A stretch of 64,000 bases of DNA from Cryobacterium melibiosiphilum (GTDB lineage Bacteria; Actinomycetota; Actinomycetes; Actinomycetales; Microbacteriaceae). The notes below the pieces were generated by a model. That model had not been told where the DNA came from. It saw only the letters and a program-made list of their open reading frames with translations, and made no database searches. Positions 34,636 through 43,975 of this stretch are shown here, piece by piece; the first letter of the stretch is position 1; each line of letters starts with the position of its first letter. Location of the stretch: the NCBI RefSeq assembly GCF_003602235.1, contig NZ_QZVS01000092.1:62001-126000 (forward strand), given 5' to 3'. A program made the position numbers and the translations under genes.

Positions 34636-35469
34636 TCAGGCGACGAGATACCAGCAGGAGAGAGCCAGCAGCACCGCGGCGAAACCCGCGATCAGCAGCG
34701 TCTGCAGCGATTTTTGACGGATGCGCCGGGTCTGTACGTAGATCAGCCCGATGACGGCCCCGCCGATGAGACCGCCCACGTGGGCCTGCCAGGACACGTT
34801 GAGCCCCGGCAGAAAACCGATCACGAGGTTGATGCCCACGAGAACGAGCAACTGGGTGGCGTTGCCGCCGAGGCGCCGCTGGATGACCAGGAACGCGCCC
34901 ATGAGGCCGAAGATGGCACCGGATGCCCCGACCACGCCAGCGTTCGGATTGGACAGGAAGAGCACGCCGAGTGAACCCGCCAGGCCGCTGAGCACGTACA
35001 GGGTGAGAAAGCGCCACCGGCCGAGCATGGGCTCAAGGATTTGCCCGAAGATCCACAGCGTGTACATGTTGAGCAGCACGTGAAAGATCGAACCGTGCAC
35101 GAGCACGGTCGTGAGCATCCGCCAGGGCTGGAATCCGCCCGGGTAGGAGTACGCACCGGCGTAGAGCAGCAGGTTGGTGATCTGGCTGCCGAGCAGAAAC
35201 TGCAGGGCGTAGACAAAGAGTGTGATGCCGATGATGGCATAGGTGACGGCGGGCTTGCCCTGGCCCGTCAGGCGGGTCAGGATCGCCGGCTTGGTGCGTG
35301 GTGCGTTCTTGCGCTGCTCGTTCATGCACTCGGGGCAGATCACGCCCACGGCGCCCTGTGTCTGGCATTCCGGGCAGATGGTGCGGCCACAGCGCTGGCA
35401 GAGGATGAAGCTCTGCCGACCCGGGTGTCGGTAACACGAGTTGGCGCCCGAGGTCGGCAGATCACTCAT
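34636..35469 (-). CDS. rhomboid-family intramembrane serine protease
   Basis: The 277-residue protein starts with a double zinc-binding region (CYRHPGRQSFILCQRCGR, then CPEC twice), followed by six or seven helices. The catalytic Ser is in GASGAIFGLMG (about 178) and the His in SWQAHVGGLIGG (about 229); HGSIFHVLLNMYTLW supplies the conserved helix-2 histidine and asparagine. It cleaves membrane substrates within the bilayer. The zinc-ribbon extension is common in actinobacterial rhomboids. It starts 26 bases after the cyclophilin stop and may be cotranscribed. Confidence 0.92.
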   Translation of the reverse strand: MSDLPTSGANSCYRHPGRQSFILCQRCGRTICPECQTQGAVGVICPECMNEQRKNAPRTKPAILTRLTGQGKPAVTYAIIGITLFVYALQFLLGSQITNLLLYAGAYSYPGGFQPWRMLTTVLVHGSIFHVLLNMYTLWIFGQILEPMLGRWRFLTLYVLSGLAGSLGVLFLSNPNAGVVGASGAIFGLMGAFLVIQRRLGGNATQLLVLVGINLVIGFLPGLNVSWQAHVGGLIGGAVIGLIYVQTRRIRQKSLQTLLIAGFAAVLLALSCWYLVA

Positions 35470-35495
35470 CTTCAGGTGTGGGTTATTCGGTGTGA

Positions 35496-36035
35496 CTAGA
35501 CGGACTCGACGGAGACACTCTCGATGACGACGTCCTTGAGGGGACGGTCGCGGCCATCCGTGGCGACGGTCGCGAGCTGGGCGACGATGGCGCGGGAGGC
35601 CTCGTCTTCGACAGCGCCGAAGATGGTGTGCTTGCCCTGGAGCCAGGTGGTCGGAACGACGGTGATGAAGAACTGCGAGCCGTTGGTGCCCCGGCCACCC
35701 TGCAGGCCGGCGTTGGCCATGGCCAGCACGTAGGGCTGCGTGAAGTCGAGGTCGGGGCTGATTTCATCGTCGAACTGGTAGCCGGGGCCGCCGGTGCCCT
35801 GGCCGAGCGGGTCGCCGGCCTGGATCATGAAGTCTTTGATGATGCGGTGGAAAACGGTGCCGTCGTAGAGGGGAGTGGTGGACTTCACACCGGTGGCGGG
35901 GTGCTTCCACTCGATCTCACCGGTGGCCAGACCCACGAAGTTCTTGACGGTCTTCGGCGCGTGATTGCCGAAGAGGTTGACCTTGATCGGTCCGAGGGTG
36001 GTGTTCAGGGTGGCGACAGCGGTGTGCTTAGACAT
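35496..36035 (-). CDS. ppiA: cyclophilin-type peptidyl-prolyl isomerase
   Basis: A 179-residue cytoplasmic cyclophilin. It shows the family core FHRIIKDFMIQAGDP (active-site Arg and Phe), QFDDEI, LAMANAG, GTNGSQFFIT and a Trp in TTWLQGKHTIFG, all expected for a working isomerase. The ATG at 36035 is chosen because MSKHTAVATLNTT is the usual start; the six-codon longer option from 36053 adds nothing conserved. No strong ribosome site is visible. PpiA is a standard member of the actinobacterial gyrase-sortase neighbourhood. Confidence 0.93.
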   Translation of the reverse strand: MSKHTAVATLNTTLGPIKVNLFGNHAPKTVKNFVGLATGEIEWKHPATGVKSTTPLYDGTVFHRIIKDFMIQAGDPLGQGTGGPGYQFDDEISPDLDFTQPYVLAMANAGLQGGRGTNGSQFFITVVPTTWLQGKHTIFGAVEDEASRAIVAQLATVATDGRDRPLKDVVIESVSVESV

Positions 36036-36178
36036 GCTGTAATTCTTGCACAACGCCCTCTTCCGTTCCTGATTGGGAAGGGTTTGTGCAGAAGACCCGC
36101 GCAGATACTCAGAGCGCTCCCAGTCGATTCAGTGGCAGGATGGGGTTATTCGCCACACGATTACAATGGAGGGTCCAG

Positions 36179-36703
36179 ATGAGCCTGTCACGCAAGCGCC
36201 GCAAGGAACTCATTCGCCTGCGCAAGAGCGCTGATGAACTGTGGAGCCACCAGCAGGAAGTGTTGGATCGCGCCAACACCGTAGCCCGGGAAGCCGGCCA
36301 CCAGGCCAGCGTGCTCACCCGTGAAGAAGTTGTCCCCCGCGTCCGCGAGGGATATGAGCACTACCTGCGTCCCGGCGTCACCGCCACGCAGGACCTGGCC
36401 GACGGGGTACGCCGCAAGGTTGTGCACGACGTGCTGCCGGGCATCGGCACCGCGATCGGCACGGTCATGAGCGTCGGCGACGTCGCCCGTGACGCCCGAG
36501 TGCGCGCGGCCCTGAACCGTTTCCACCTGCAGAAGCCCGTTGTGGTCGAATCTAAGGGCCCGGGAGTCGGGTCCTACCTGGCGATCGGCTTTGCCGTCGT
36601 CGCCGCTGTGGGCGTCGCCTACGCCGTCTGGCAGACCTTCCGCGCCGACGACGAGCTCTGGGTCGCCGACGACGAGCTCGACGCGGCCGTGCGCGAAGCT
36701 TAA
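36179..36703 (+). CDS. hypothetical DUF-type single-pass membrane protein
   Basis: This 174-residue protein begins with a basic, helical stretch (MSLSRKRRKELIRLRKS) that likely lies on the cytoplasmic side. Amphipathic helices follow (EEVVPRVREGYEHYLRPG), then GVGSYLAIGFAVVAAVGVAYAVWQTF, a membrane helix near 138-162, and an acidic tail (DDELWVADDELDAAVREA). GGAGGG at 36168-36173 supports the ATG at 36179. Homologues occupy the same slot beside ppiA in related genomes as I recall, but the function is not known to me. It ends at a strong terminator. Confidence 0.8.
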   Translation: MSLSRKRRKELIRLRKSADELWSHQQEVLDRANTVAREAGHQASVLTREEVVPRVREGYEHYLRPGVTATQDLADGVRRKVVHDVLPGIGTAIGTVMSVGDVARDARVRAALNRFHLQKPVVVESKGPGVGSYLAIGFAVVAAVGVAYAVWQTFRADDELWVADDELDAAVREA

Positions 36704-36714
36704 CCCGTACTCGT

Positions 36715-36751
36715 GCAGAGGGCCCGCATCCGTTGGATGCGGGCCCTCTGC
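36715..36751 (+). terminator. strong rho-independent-type hairpin
   Basis: A perfect 17-bp stem from GCAGAGGGCCCGCATCC (36715-36731) to its complement (36735-36751) with a three-base loop lies 12 bases after the preceding stop. The following bases are CGTT, a weak T tract. Confidence 0.85.
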
Positions 36752-36830
36752 CGTTAAGGCCGACCCGCGCGGGGTTAACGACAAAAGCCCGGCCGAAGCC
36801 GAGCTGAGAAGACTGTGGAGAGAAAAACTG

Positions 36831-36903
36831 TGGAGCCACGGGGAATCGAACCCCGGACCTCCTGCTTGCAAAGCAGGCGCTCTACCAATTGAGCTATGGC
36901 CCC
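36831..36903 (-). tRNA. tRNA-Ala (TGC)
   Basis: The 73-nt molecule has acceptor GGGGCCA pairing with TGGCTCC, anticodon loop TTTGCAA (anticodon TGC), and T-arm GGGGTTCGATTCCCC. CCA is not encoded. It sits 43 bases downstream of tRNA-Ile on the same strand. Confidence 0.97.
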
Positions 36904-36946
36904 GACTCTTCACCGGCTGTAAGGCGGGAAGACGACAGGTACTGCG

Positions 36947-37020
36947 TGGGGATACCGGGATTTGAACCTGGGACCTCTTCATTATCAGTGAAGCGCTCTA
37001 ACCAACTGAGCTATATCCCC
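36947..37020 (-). tRNA. tRNA-Ile (GAT)
   Basis: The 74-nt molecule starts GGGGATATAGC, has anticodon loop TGATAA (anticodon GAT) and ends TATCCCCA. tRNA-Ile and tRNA-Ala downstream of gyrA is the classic order in actinobacteria. Confidence 0.97.
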
Positions 37021-37066
37021 CCGTGGAGCAGATTAGAGACTACCTGACTCCGGGCGAAACCTGAAA

Positions 37067-37111
37067 TCGAGCGCCACCTTCGTGGAAAAACCGCGTGCCG
37101 GTGGCGCTCGA
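37067..37111 (-). terminator. inverted repeat at end of gyrase operon
   Basis: TCGAGCGCCACC (37067-37078) is complementary over 12 bases to GGTGGCGCTCGA (37100-37111) with a 21-base loop. It lies between the DUF3566 stop and tRNA-Ile. It could end the gyrB-gyrA transcript, or act as a processing site if the tRNAs are read through. Confidence 0.6.
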
Positions 37112-37132
37112 CTCAGAGAAAAACAGGTGTTG

Positions 37133-37537
37133 CTAGTTGTTCGTGAAGCCGACGAGCAGTCCGCCGGTGATCTTCACGCTCAGGTTGTACAGCACGGCGT
37201 AGATCGCGCCCAGGGCGGTGATCACGACCGTGTTCAGCACGGCCACGACGACGGCGAAGCCCATGACGTTGGCCACCGACAGGATGCTGGTCAGATCGGC
37301 TGAGCTGCCCGCGATATCGGTGTACAGAGCGTCGGCCTTGGCGAAGATGCCGGTCTGGTTCAACACCGTGAAGATGAGGAAGGTCGCGACGATCGTGACG
37401 ATGGCCAGGCAAATGGCGACCAGGAACGACAGCTTGACACTCGACCAGAAGTCGACGTACACCAGTTTGAGGCGCACCTGCTTGGTCGACGCCTGCTTGG
37501 TCGATTTCTTGGCTAGTTTCTCTGCAACGCTACTCAT
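37133..37537 (-). CDS. DUF3566 transmembrane protein
   Basis: This 134-residue protein has a basic N-terminus ([17 protein letters not shown]) and two membrane helices ([20 protein letters not shown], near 37-56; [20 protein letters not shown] near 98-117). It is the conserved small membrane protein encoded directly after gyrA in most actinobacteria; its work is unknown, though the basic N-terminus faces the cytoplasm and could contact DNA or lipid. The start overlaps the gyrA stop by 8 bases, so it is translated with gyrA. Confidence 0.92.
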   Translation of the reverse strand: MSSVAEKLAKKSTKQASTKQVRLKLVYVDFWSSVKLSFLVAICLAIVTIVATFLIFTVLNQTGIFAKADALYTDIAGSSADLTSILSVANVMGFAVVVAVLNTVVITALGAIYAVLYNLSVKITGGLLVGFTNN

Positions 37538-40148
37538 TGGGCGATTCTACTTTCCCCGAATCACTTTCCGGTGTACCGTCTGTCTCTTCGACAAGGATCT
37601 CTTCGGCCACCAGATTGCGTTCGATGTTCTTCGCAATCGAAATGATTCTGTCTTCATCCGCAAACTTAGCGAAGACCACGCCCATCGTGTCCCGGCCCTT
37701 GGCCGGAACCTCGGCGACGTTGGAACGGATGACCTTGCCGCTGGCGAGCACGACGAGAACTTCATCCTGCTCGCCGACGATCAGGGACCCCACGAGGTCA
37801 CCCCGGTCATCGTTGAGCTTGGCAACCTTGATGCCGAGGCCACCGCGGTTCTGCAGGCGGTATTGCTCGGCCGCGGTGCGCTTGGCGTAGCCTCCCTCGG
37901 TGACGACGAAGACGTATCCGTCGTCGGCGATGACCGAGGCGTCCAGCAGGGTGTCGTCGCCGCGGAAGTGCATGCCGATCACGCCGGAGGTGCTGCGGCC
38001 CATCGGGCGCAGGGCCTCGTCGGTCGCGGTGAAGCGGATCGACATACCCTTGCGGGAGACGAGCATCAGGTCGGAGTCATCGTCGACGAGCAGCGCCGAG
38101 ACGAGCTCGTCGCCCTCACGCAGCTTGATGGCGATGATGCCGCCGGTGCGGTTGGTGTCGTACTCACTCAGGGCGGTCTTCTTGATCAGGCCGTCGCGGG
38201 TGGCGAGAGTCAGATACTGGGCGACCTCGTAGTCGCGGATGTCGAGGATCTGGGCGATCTCTTCCCCCGGCTGCATGGCGAGCAGGTTGGCGACATGCTG
38301 GCCCTTGGCGTCGCGCCCGGATTCCTGCGCTTCGTAGGCCTTGGCCCGGTAGACCCGGCCGGTGTTGGTGAAGAAGAGCAGCCAGTGGTGGGTCGTGGTG
38401 ACGAAGAAGTGCTCCACCACGTCGTCGGCACGCAGCTGCGCACCCTTGACCCCCTTGCCCCCGCGGTGCTGGTTGCGGTAGTTGTCGCTGCGGGTGCGCT
38501 TGATGTAGCCGCCGCGGGTGACGGTGACAACCATTTCCTCTTCGGGAATGAGGTCTTCGATCGACATGTCGCCGTCGTAGCCCATCATGATCTCGGTGCG
38601 GCGGTCGTCGCCGAACTTGTTCGTGATCTCGGCGAGCTCGTCGCTGATGATCGTGCGCTGACGTTCCGGGCTCGCGAGGATCGACTTGAATTCGACGATC
38701 TGCAGTTCGAGGTCGGCGGCCTGGTCGATGATCTTCTGGCGCTCGAGGGCGGCGAGGCGACGCAGCTGCATCGTCAGGATGGCGTCGGCCTGCAGCTTGT
38801 CGACCTGCAGCAGGTCCATCAGGCCTTCACGGGCGTCGTCGACGGTCGCAGAGCGACGGATGAGCGCGATCACCTCGTCGAGGGCGTCGAGGGCCTTCAG
38901 GTAGCCGCGCAGGATGTGGGCATCCGCTTCGGCCTTGTTCAGGCGGAACTGGGTGCGCCGAACGATGACCTCGATCTGGTGCGCGACCCAGGCGGAGATG
39001 AAGCCGTCGAGGGCGAGGGTGCGGGGCACCCCGTCGACGATGGCGAGCATGTTCGCGCCGAAGTTCTCCTGCAGCGGGGTGTGCTTGTAGAGGTTGTTCA
39101 GCACAACCTTCGGCACCGCGTCACGCTTGAGCACGATGACGAGGCGCTGGCCGGTGCGGCCGGAAGTCTCGTCGCGGATGTCGGCGATGCCGCTGACCTT
39201 GGCATCCTTGACCAGGTCGGCGATCTTGATCGCGAGGTTGTCGGGGTTGACCTGGTACGGCAGCTCGGTGATGACAAGGCAGGTGCGCCCCTGTAGCTCT
39301 TCGATGCTGACGACGGCGCGCATGGTGATGGAACCGCGGCCCGTGCGGTACGCCTCCTGGATGCCCTTGACGCCGAGGATCTGGGCGCCGGTGGGAAAGT
39401 CAGGGCCCTTGATGCGCTGGATCAGGGCTTCAAGCAGCTCGTCGCGGGTGGCCTCGGGGTTGTCGAGGTACCACTGGGCGCCGGCGGCGACCTCACGCAG
39501 GTTGTGCGGGGGAATGTTGGTCGCCATACCCACGGCGATGCCGACCGAGCCGTTGACGAGCAGGTTCGGAAAGCGGGAGGGCAACACGGTGGGCTCGAGG
39601 GTGCGGCCGTCGTAGTTGTCCTGGAAGTCGACGGTGTCTTCGTCGATGTCGCGCACCATCTCGAGGGCGAGCGGCGCCATCTTCGTTTCGGTGTACCGGG
39701 GGGCGGCGGCGCCGTCGTTGCCGGGGGAGCCGAAGTTGCCCTGGCCGAGGGCCAGCGGGTAGCGCAGGCTCCACGGCTGAACGAGGCGCACGAGGGCGTC
39801 GTAGATCGAGGAGTCACCGTGCGGGTGGAACTGGCCCATCACGTCGCCGACCACGCGGGCGCACTTCGAGAACGCCTTGTCAGGGCGGTAGCCGCCGTCG
39901 AACATGGCGTAGATCACACGCCGATGCACGGGCTTCATGCCGTCACGCACGTCGGGCAGCGCACGCCCGACGATGACGCTCATGGCGTAGTCGAGGTAGG
40001 AGCGCTGCATTTCCAGCTGCAGGTCGACCTGGTCGATCTTGCCGTGCTGGGTCAGGTGCGCGGCCGCTGCCGCGGCATCAGCTGCGATGATCTGGCTTTC
40101 CGCAGTGGAATCGGTGGTGCCGTCGCCGGTGGTGTCATCAGATGTCAA
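37530..40148 (-). CDS. gyrA: DNA gyrase subunit A
   Basis: An 872-residue GyrA with the catalytic tyrosine in PRYTETK (about 152) and the quinolone region [13 protein letters not shown], in which the two serines (113, 114) and the aspartate (117) look like a susceptible type. The C-terminal DNA-wrapping domain carries a GyrA-box-like QHRGGKG. It works with GyrB to introduce negative supercoils. The start (ATG 40148) overlaps the gyrB stop by 11 bases. An Ala/Thr-rich N-terminal extension of about 35 residues precedes the conserved [18 protein letters not shown]. Confidence 0.97.
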   Translation of the reverse strand: MTSDDTTGDGTTDSTAESQIIAADAAAAAAHLTQHGKIDQVDLQLEMQRSYLDYAMSVIVGRALPDVRDGMKPVHRRVIYAMFDGGYRPDKAFSKCARVVGDVMGQFHPHGDSSIYDALVRLVQPWSLRYPLALGQGNFGSPGNDGAAAPRYTETKMAPLALEMVRDIDEDTVDFQDNYDGRTLEPTVLPSRFPNLLVNGSVGIAVGMATNIPPHNLREVAAGAQWYLDNPEATRDELLEALIQRIKGPDFPTGAQILGVKGIQEAYRTGRGSITMRAVVSIEELQGRTCLVITELPYQVNPDNLAIKIADLVKDAKVSGIADIRDETSGRTGQRLVIVLKRDAVPKVVLNNLYKHTPLQENFGANMLAIVDGVPRTLALDGFISAWVAHQIEVIVRRTQFRLNKAEADAHILRGYLKALDALDEVIALIRRSATVDDAREGLMDLLQVDKLQADAILTMQLRRLAALERQKIIDQAADLELQIVEFKSILASPERQRTIISDELAEITNKFGDDRRTEIMMGYDGDMSIEDLIPEEEMVVTVTRGGYIKRTRSDNYRNQHRGGKGVKGAQLRADDVVEHFFVTTTHHWLLFFTNTGRVYRAKAYEAQESGRDAKGQHVANLLAMQPGEEIAQILDIRDYEVAQYLTLATRDGLIKKTALSEYDTNRTGGIIAIKLREGDELVSALLVDDDSDLMLVSRKGMSIRFTATDEALRPMGRSTSGVIGMHFRGDDTLLDASVIADDGYVFVVTEGGYAKRTAAEQYRLQNRGGLGIKVAKLNDDRGDLVGSLIVGEQDEVLVVLASGKVIRSNVAEVPAKGRDTMGVVFAKFADEDRIISIAKNIERNLVAEEILVEETDGTPESDSGKVESPNE

Positions 40149-42114
40149 GGAAACGCACGTCCTTTGCGTTCTTCTGGATGAAGTTGCGTCGGGATTCGAC
40201 GTCTTCGCCCATCAGGGTGGAGAAAATTTCATCGGCGGCAGCAGCGTCGTCGAGCGTGACCTGCAGCAGGGTACGGGTTTCGGGGCTCATCGTGGTCTCC
40301 CACAGCTCCTTGTAGTCCATCTCGCCGAGGCCCTTGTAGCGCTGGATGCCGTTGTCCTTGGGGATGCGCTTGCCGGCGGCGGCACCGTCGGCGAGCAGGG
40401 CGTCGCGCTCCTTGTCGGAGTACACGTATTCGTGGGCGGAGTTGGCCCACTTCAGGCGGTACAGCGGCGGCTGCGCCAGGTAGACGTAGCCGAGGTCGAT
40501 CAGCGGGCGCATGTAGCGGAACAGCAGGGTCAGCAGCAGGGTCGTGATGTGCTGGCCGTCGACGTCGGCATCGGCCATCAGCACGATCTTGTGGTACCGC
40601 ACCTTGTCGGGGTTGAATTCTTCGCCCATGCCGGCGCCGAACGCGGTGATCATGGCCTGCACCTCGTGGTTGGCGAGGGCGCGGTCGAGCCGGGCCTTCT
40701 CCACGTTGAGGATCTTGCCGCGCAGCGGAAGGATCGCCTGCGTCTCGGGGTTGCGGCCCTGCACGGCGGAACCGCCGGCCGAGTCACCCTCGACGATGAA
40801 GATCTCGCTCAGCGAGGGGTCCTTGCTCTGGCAGTCCTTGAGCTTGCCGGGCATGCCGCCGCCCTCGAGGAGTCCCTTGCGGCGCGCGGTTTCACGCGCC
40901 TTGCGGGCTGCCTGCCGGGCAGTGGATGCGGAGAGCGCCTTGCGAATGATTTCGCGCGCCGAGCTGGGGTTGCGGTTGAACCAGTCGCTGAGCTGGTCTC
41001 CGGCGACGCGCTGCACGAACGCCTTCGCCTCGGTGTTGCCGAGCTTGGTCTTGGTCTGGCCTTCAAACTGCGGTTCGGCGAGCTTGATGGAGACGACCGC
41101 GGTCAGTCCCTCGCGCACGTCGTCGCCGGTGAGATTGTCATCCTTTTCTTTCAGGATGCCCTTCTCCCGGGCGTACTTGTTGACCAGCGTGGTCAGAGCG
41201 GCGCGAAAACCCTCTTCGTGCGTGCCGCCCTCGTGGGTGTTGATGGTGTTCGCGTAGGTGTGAACGCTCTCGGTGTACGCGGTGGTCCACTGCATCGCCA
41301 CTTCGAGGGCGATCTTGCGTTCGTGGTCTTCCCACTCGAACGAGATGATCTCCTCGTTGACCAGGTCGGCTTTCTTGGCCCGGTTCAGGTATTCGACGTA
41401 GTCGACGAGTCCCTGCTCGTACATGAACGTGTTGTGCACGAACTTGCCCTCGTCGTCGAGGTTCTCGAGGCGTTCGTCGGTCAGCGTGAGCTGCAGGCCC
41501 TTGTTCAGGAACGCCATCTGCTGGAAACGTGCGCGCAGGGTCTCGTAGTCGAAGACCGTGGTCTCGAACGTTTCCGCGCTCGGCCAGAACGTGATCGTGG
41601 TGCCGGTGGCATCGGATTCCTCGCCCTTTTCAAGCGGGGCGTTGGGGTGCCCGTCGGCGAAGCTCTGACGCCAGACGTGGCCCTGGCGGCGCACCTCGAC
41701 CTCGAGGCGGCTCGACAGAGCGTTAACGACGGAGCTGCCGACGCCGTGGAGTCCACCCGAGACGGCATAGCCGCCGCCGCCGAACTTGCCGCCGGCGTGC
41801 AGCACGGTCAGCACGACCTCGACGGTCGAACGGCCCTCGGCCTTGTGGATGTCGACCGGGATCCCGCGGCCGTTGTCTTCGACCCGCACCGCGCCATCCG
41901 CCAAAATACGGATGCCGATGGTGTCGCAGTAGCCCGCGAGGGCCTCATCGACGGAGTTGTCAACGATCTCGTAGACGAGGTGGTGCAACCCGCGTGGACC
42001 GGTAGAACCGATGTACATTCCGGGTCGTTTGCGAACGGCTTCCAGGCCCTCGAGAACCTGGATATCGTCTGCGCCATATTCGTGTGCCGGCTCGGCGTGC
42101 GGTTCAACCGTCAT
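40138..42114 (-). CDS. gyrB: DNA gyrase subunit B
   Basis: The 658-residue GyrB has an N-terminal GHKL ATPase ([45 protein letters not shown]), a transducer domain and a TOPRIM domain ([14 protein letters not shown] and [13 protein letters not shown]), then [10 protein letters not shown]. The ATG at 42114 gives the usual N-terminus; an AGGAG lies 11 bases upstream. It precedes gyrA with an 11-base overlap. The 120-base gap to dciA contains a small hairpin and probably a gyrase promoter, which may respond to supercoiling. Confidence 0.97.
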   Translation of the reverse strand: MTVEPHAEPAHEYGADDIQVLEGLEAVRKRPGMYIGSTGPRGLHHLVYEIVDNSVDEALAGYCDTIGIRILADGAVRVEDNGRGIPVDIHKAEGRSTVEVVLTVLHAGGKFGGGGYAVSGGLHGVGSSVVNALSSRLEVEVRRQGHVWRQSFADGHPNAPLEKGEESDATGTTITFWPSAETFETTVFDYETLRARFQQMAFLNKGLQLTLTDERLENLDDEGKFVHNTFMYEQGLVDYVEYLNRAKKADLVNEEIISFEWEDHERKIALEVAMQWTTAYTESVHTYANTINTHEGGTHEEGFRAALTTLVNKYAREKGILKEKDDNLTGDDVREGLTAVVSIKLAEPQFEGQTKTKLGNTEAKAFVQRVAGDQLSDWFNRNPSSAREIIRKALSASTARQAARKARETARRKGLLEGGGMPGKLKDCQSKDPSLSEIFIVEGDSAGGSAVQGRNPETQAILPLRGKILNVEKARLDRALANHEVQAMITAFGAGMGEEFNPDKVRYHKIVLMADADVDGQHITTLLLTLLFRYMRPLIDLGYVYLAQPPLYRLKWANSAHEYVYSDKERDALLADGAAAGKRIPKDNGIQRYKGLGEMDYKELWETTMSPETRTLLQVTLDDAAAADEIFSTLMGEDVESRRNFIQKNAKDVRFLDI

Positions 42115-42234
42115 CTGAAATTGTGCTCCTGACCGTCGCAAAGGCGACGATTTATTCTATCAAATGGCCAGGCCCCCGCCCGCCACAATCGCCGCGTAAC
42201 GCGTTGGCCACACCGTTTGACCAGATTTGACGGC

Positions 42235-42771
42235 TTAGCCGTAGGTATCGCGCGGGCCGCGCCCTGGGATTGATCTGGGGCCCTTTTTCCAGGAGGGGGC
42301 ATTGGGCCCGTGAAAACGGATCGAGGCGATGCCGGCATCCGGGTATTTCGAGATGATATGGGTCATGATGTCGACCCGCATGAGGCGCAACTGGGTCGCC
42401 CAGGCCGTCGACTCACAGTGAACGGTCAGCACGCCCTCATCGATGCCAGCCGGGCTGGAGTGGTTCGCGGTTTCGTCGCCGGCGATTTCGCGCCAGGAGG
42501 CGAGCAGTTCGGACTGTGACAGCGGCGAATTCCAGCCCAGCTGCGCGGTGAGGGAGGCGATCGTGTCTCCGAGACCGCGGGGATCCCGCCCGGCACCGAA
42601 CGGAACGGATGAGCCTTGCGGGTCGGGCTGACGCTTGCGGCCTCGTGACCGGCGGGCATTGGGATCACCGAAAACGTCTTTGAAGCGCAGAAAGACGCGG
42701 GCGGCCTCGCTCGGCTCGGTTCGCTCGCCTGTCGGCGCTGCGCCCGTGGAGGGCACCGTCGGTTCAGCCAT
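42235..42771 (-). CDS. dciA: DciA-type replicative helicase-loading protein (DUF721)
   Basis: The 178-residue protein has a Ser/Thr/Arg-rich N-terminal half and a C-terminal DUF721 domain: LLASWREIAGDETANHSSPAGI, then GVLTVHCESTAWATQLRLM and a final IRFHGPNAPSW. DciA loads DnaB helicase in bacteria without DnaC/DnaI. Its position between recF and gyrB is the classic actinobacterial location. The ATG at 42771 overlaps the recF stop by 8 bases; the 19-codon longer frame upstream is less likely. Confidence 0.9.
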   Translation of the reverse strand: MAEPTVPSTGAAPTGERTEPSEAARVFLRFKDVFGDPNARRSRGRKRQPDPQGSSVPFGAGRDPRGLGDTIASLTAQLGWNSPLSQSELLASWREIAGDETANHSSPAGIDEGVLTVHCESTAWATQLRLMRVDIMTHIISKYPDAGIASIRFHGPNAPSWKKGPRSIPGRGPRDTYG

Positions 42772-43975
42772 CGACCACCGCACCTCCTCGAATATGTATA
42801 GTGTGCGCCACCAGGGCCTCCGGCACATCCTCCAATACCGCCGAGGTGATGAGTACCTGCTCGAAGCCGGTCACCGCGGCCGCAAGACGGGTACGGCGCT
42901 GCTGGTCGAGTTCGGCGAACACGTCGTCGAGGATCACGACCGGATCGCCGGTGACCGAATCCCGGCGCAACAGCTCGGCGGATGCCAGTTTCAGCGACAG
43001 CGCAAACGACCAGGATTCACCATGGCTCGCGTAGCCCTTGGCGGGAAGGTCGTTGAGGGAGAAGATGACGTCGTCGCGGTGCGGGCCGGCCAGGGTGATG
43101 CCGCGCTCGAGTTCTTTGCGGCGGAGGCCGGCGAGGGCGGATCGGAAGACATCCGCCGTGGTCGCTCCGGGAGCGATCAGGGGGATCCGCGTCCCGGCTG
43201 GAGTGTTGCTCGAGCCCGTCATGGCGGAGCCCGTCGCGGTGGTCGAGCTTGTCGAAATCTCACCATCGGCATCCGCTCCGAGGATGCTCAGCGCGCCGGA
43301 CAGCGTGGGCCCGTGATCGGCGCCGACGACCGCCCGATAGGCCACCCGCAGGGGTTCGCCCAGCTGGCGCACGAGTTCGGCCCGTTCGTCGATGATCTCG
43401 GAGCCGAAGGCGACCAGCCGTTCGTCCCAGATTTCCAGCGTGGCCAGCTGGTTTCCCTTCACACCGGACGACCGTGCCGACTTCAGCAGGCTGTTGCGCT
43501 GTTTGAGCACCCGGTCGTAGTCGGCGAGTACCCCGGCCAGCCGCGGGGTGCGCAGCACGAGCAGCTGGTCGAGAAACCGGCGACGCCCGCCCGGATCGCC
43601 GCGCACGAGAGCGAGATCTTCGGGGGCGAAGACCACGCAGGAAAAATATCGCGGCAGGTCACGGGTACGAATGACGGAGCGGTTGACCTGGGCCCGGTTC
43701 TGCCCGGTGCGGTTCAGCTGTACCTCGGCCAATATCTGCCGACCGTTGGATTCGAGCCGAGCCCGAATGATGGCGGCGTCCTGTCCGGCCCGGATCATGG
43801 CGGTCAGGGTCGACACGCGATGGGATCCGAGCGTGCTCAGGTAGCCGAGCGCTTCGACCAGGTTGGTTTTGCCCTGGCCGTTACGCCCGACGATGAGGTT
43901 GGGCCCGGCAAACAACGGCACCTCGGCCTGCGCGTAGTTGCGAAAGTCCGTGAGGGAGAGGTGGGTGACGCGCAC
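42764..43975 (-). CDS. recF: recombination mediator RecF
   Basis: The 403-residue SMC-like ATPase has Walker A GRNGQGKTNLVEAL near residue 31, signature-region KGYASHGESWSFALSL and Walker B VVILDDVFAELD. RecF loads RecA at stalled forks with RecO and RecR. A Ser/Thr/Gly-rich insert lies at about residues 235-270 (ISTSSTTATGSAMTGSSN and the following Pro-rich piece). Part of its DNA (43241-43260) matches the REP-like palindrome found near parB. It overlaps dciA at its 3' end and starts within a few bases of dnaN's stop. Confidence 0.95.
   Translation of the reverse strand: MRVTHLSLTDFRNYAQAEVPLFAGPNLIVGRNGQGKTNLVEALGYLSTLGSHRVSTLTAMIRAGQDAAIIRARLESNGRQILAEVQLNRTGQNRAQVNRSVIRTRDLPRYFSCVVFAPEDLALVRGDPGGRRRFLDQLLVLRTPRLAGVLADYDRVLKQRNSLLKSARSSGVKGNQLATLEIWDERLVAFGSEIIDERAELVRQLGEPLRVAYRAVVGADHGPTLSGALSILGADADGEISTSSTTATGSAMTGSSNTPAGTRIPLIAPGATTADVFRSALAGLRRKELERGITLAGPHRDDVIFSLNDLPAKGYASHGESWSFALSLKLASAELLRRDSVTGDPVVILDDVFAELDQQRRTRLAAAVTGFEQVLITSAVLEDVPEALVAHTIHIRGGAVVDG
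43241..43260. repeat. REP-like half-element inside recF
   Basis: ggtcgagcttgtcgaaatct at 43241-43260 matches the B element (ggtcgagcttgtcgagacc) of the parS-proximal array, except for two late changes. It falls within the low-complexity insert of RecF and keeps the frame. Confidence 0.65.

Noticed and set aside
22950-37020. tRNA genes as attachment sites of an integrated element
   Set aside because: No integrase, direct repeat of a tRNA 3' end or phage-like genes were seen near any of the three tRNAs.
37218-39296. A 692-codon plus-strand frame opposite gyrA, and a similar 697-codon frame at 40039-42132 opposite gyrB
   Set aside because: Both are antisense frames held open by high GC at third positions; gyrase motifs occupy the minus strand fully.
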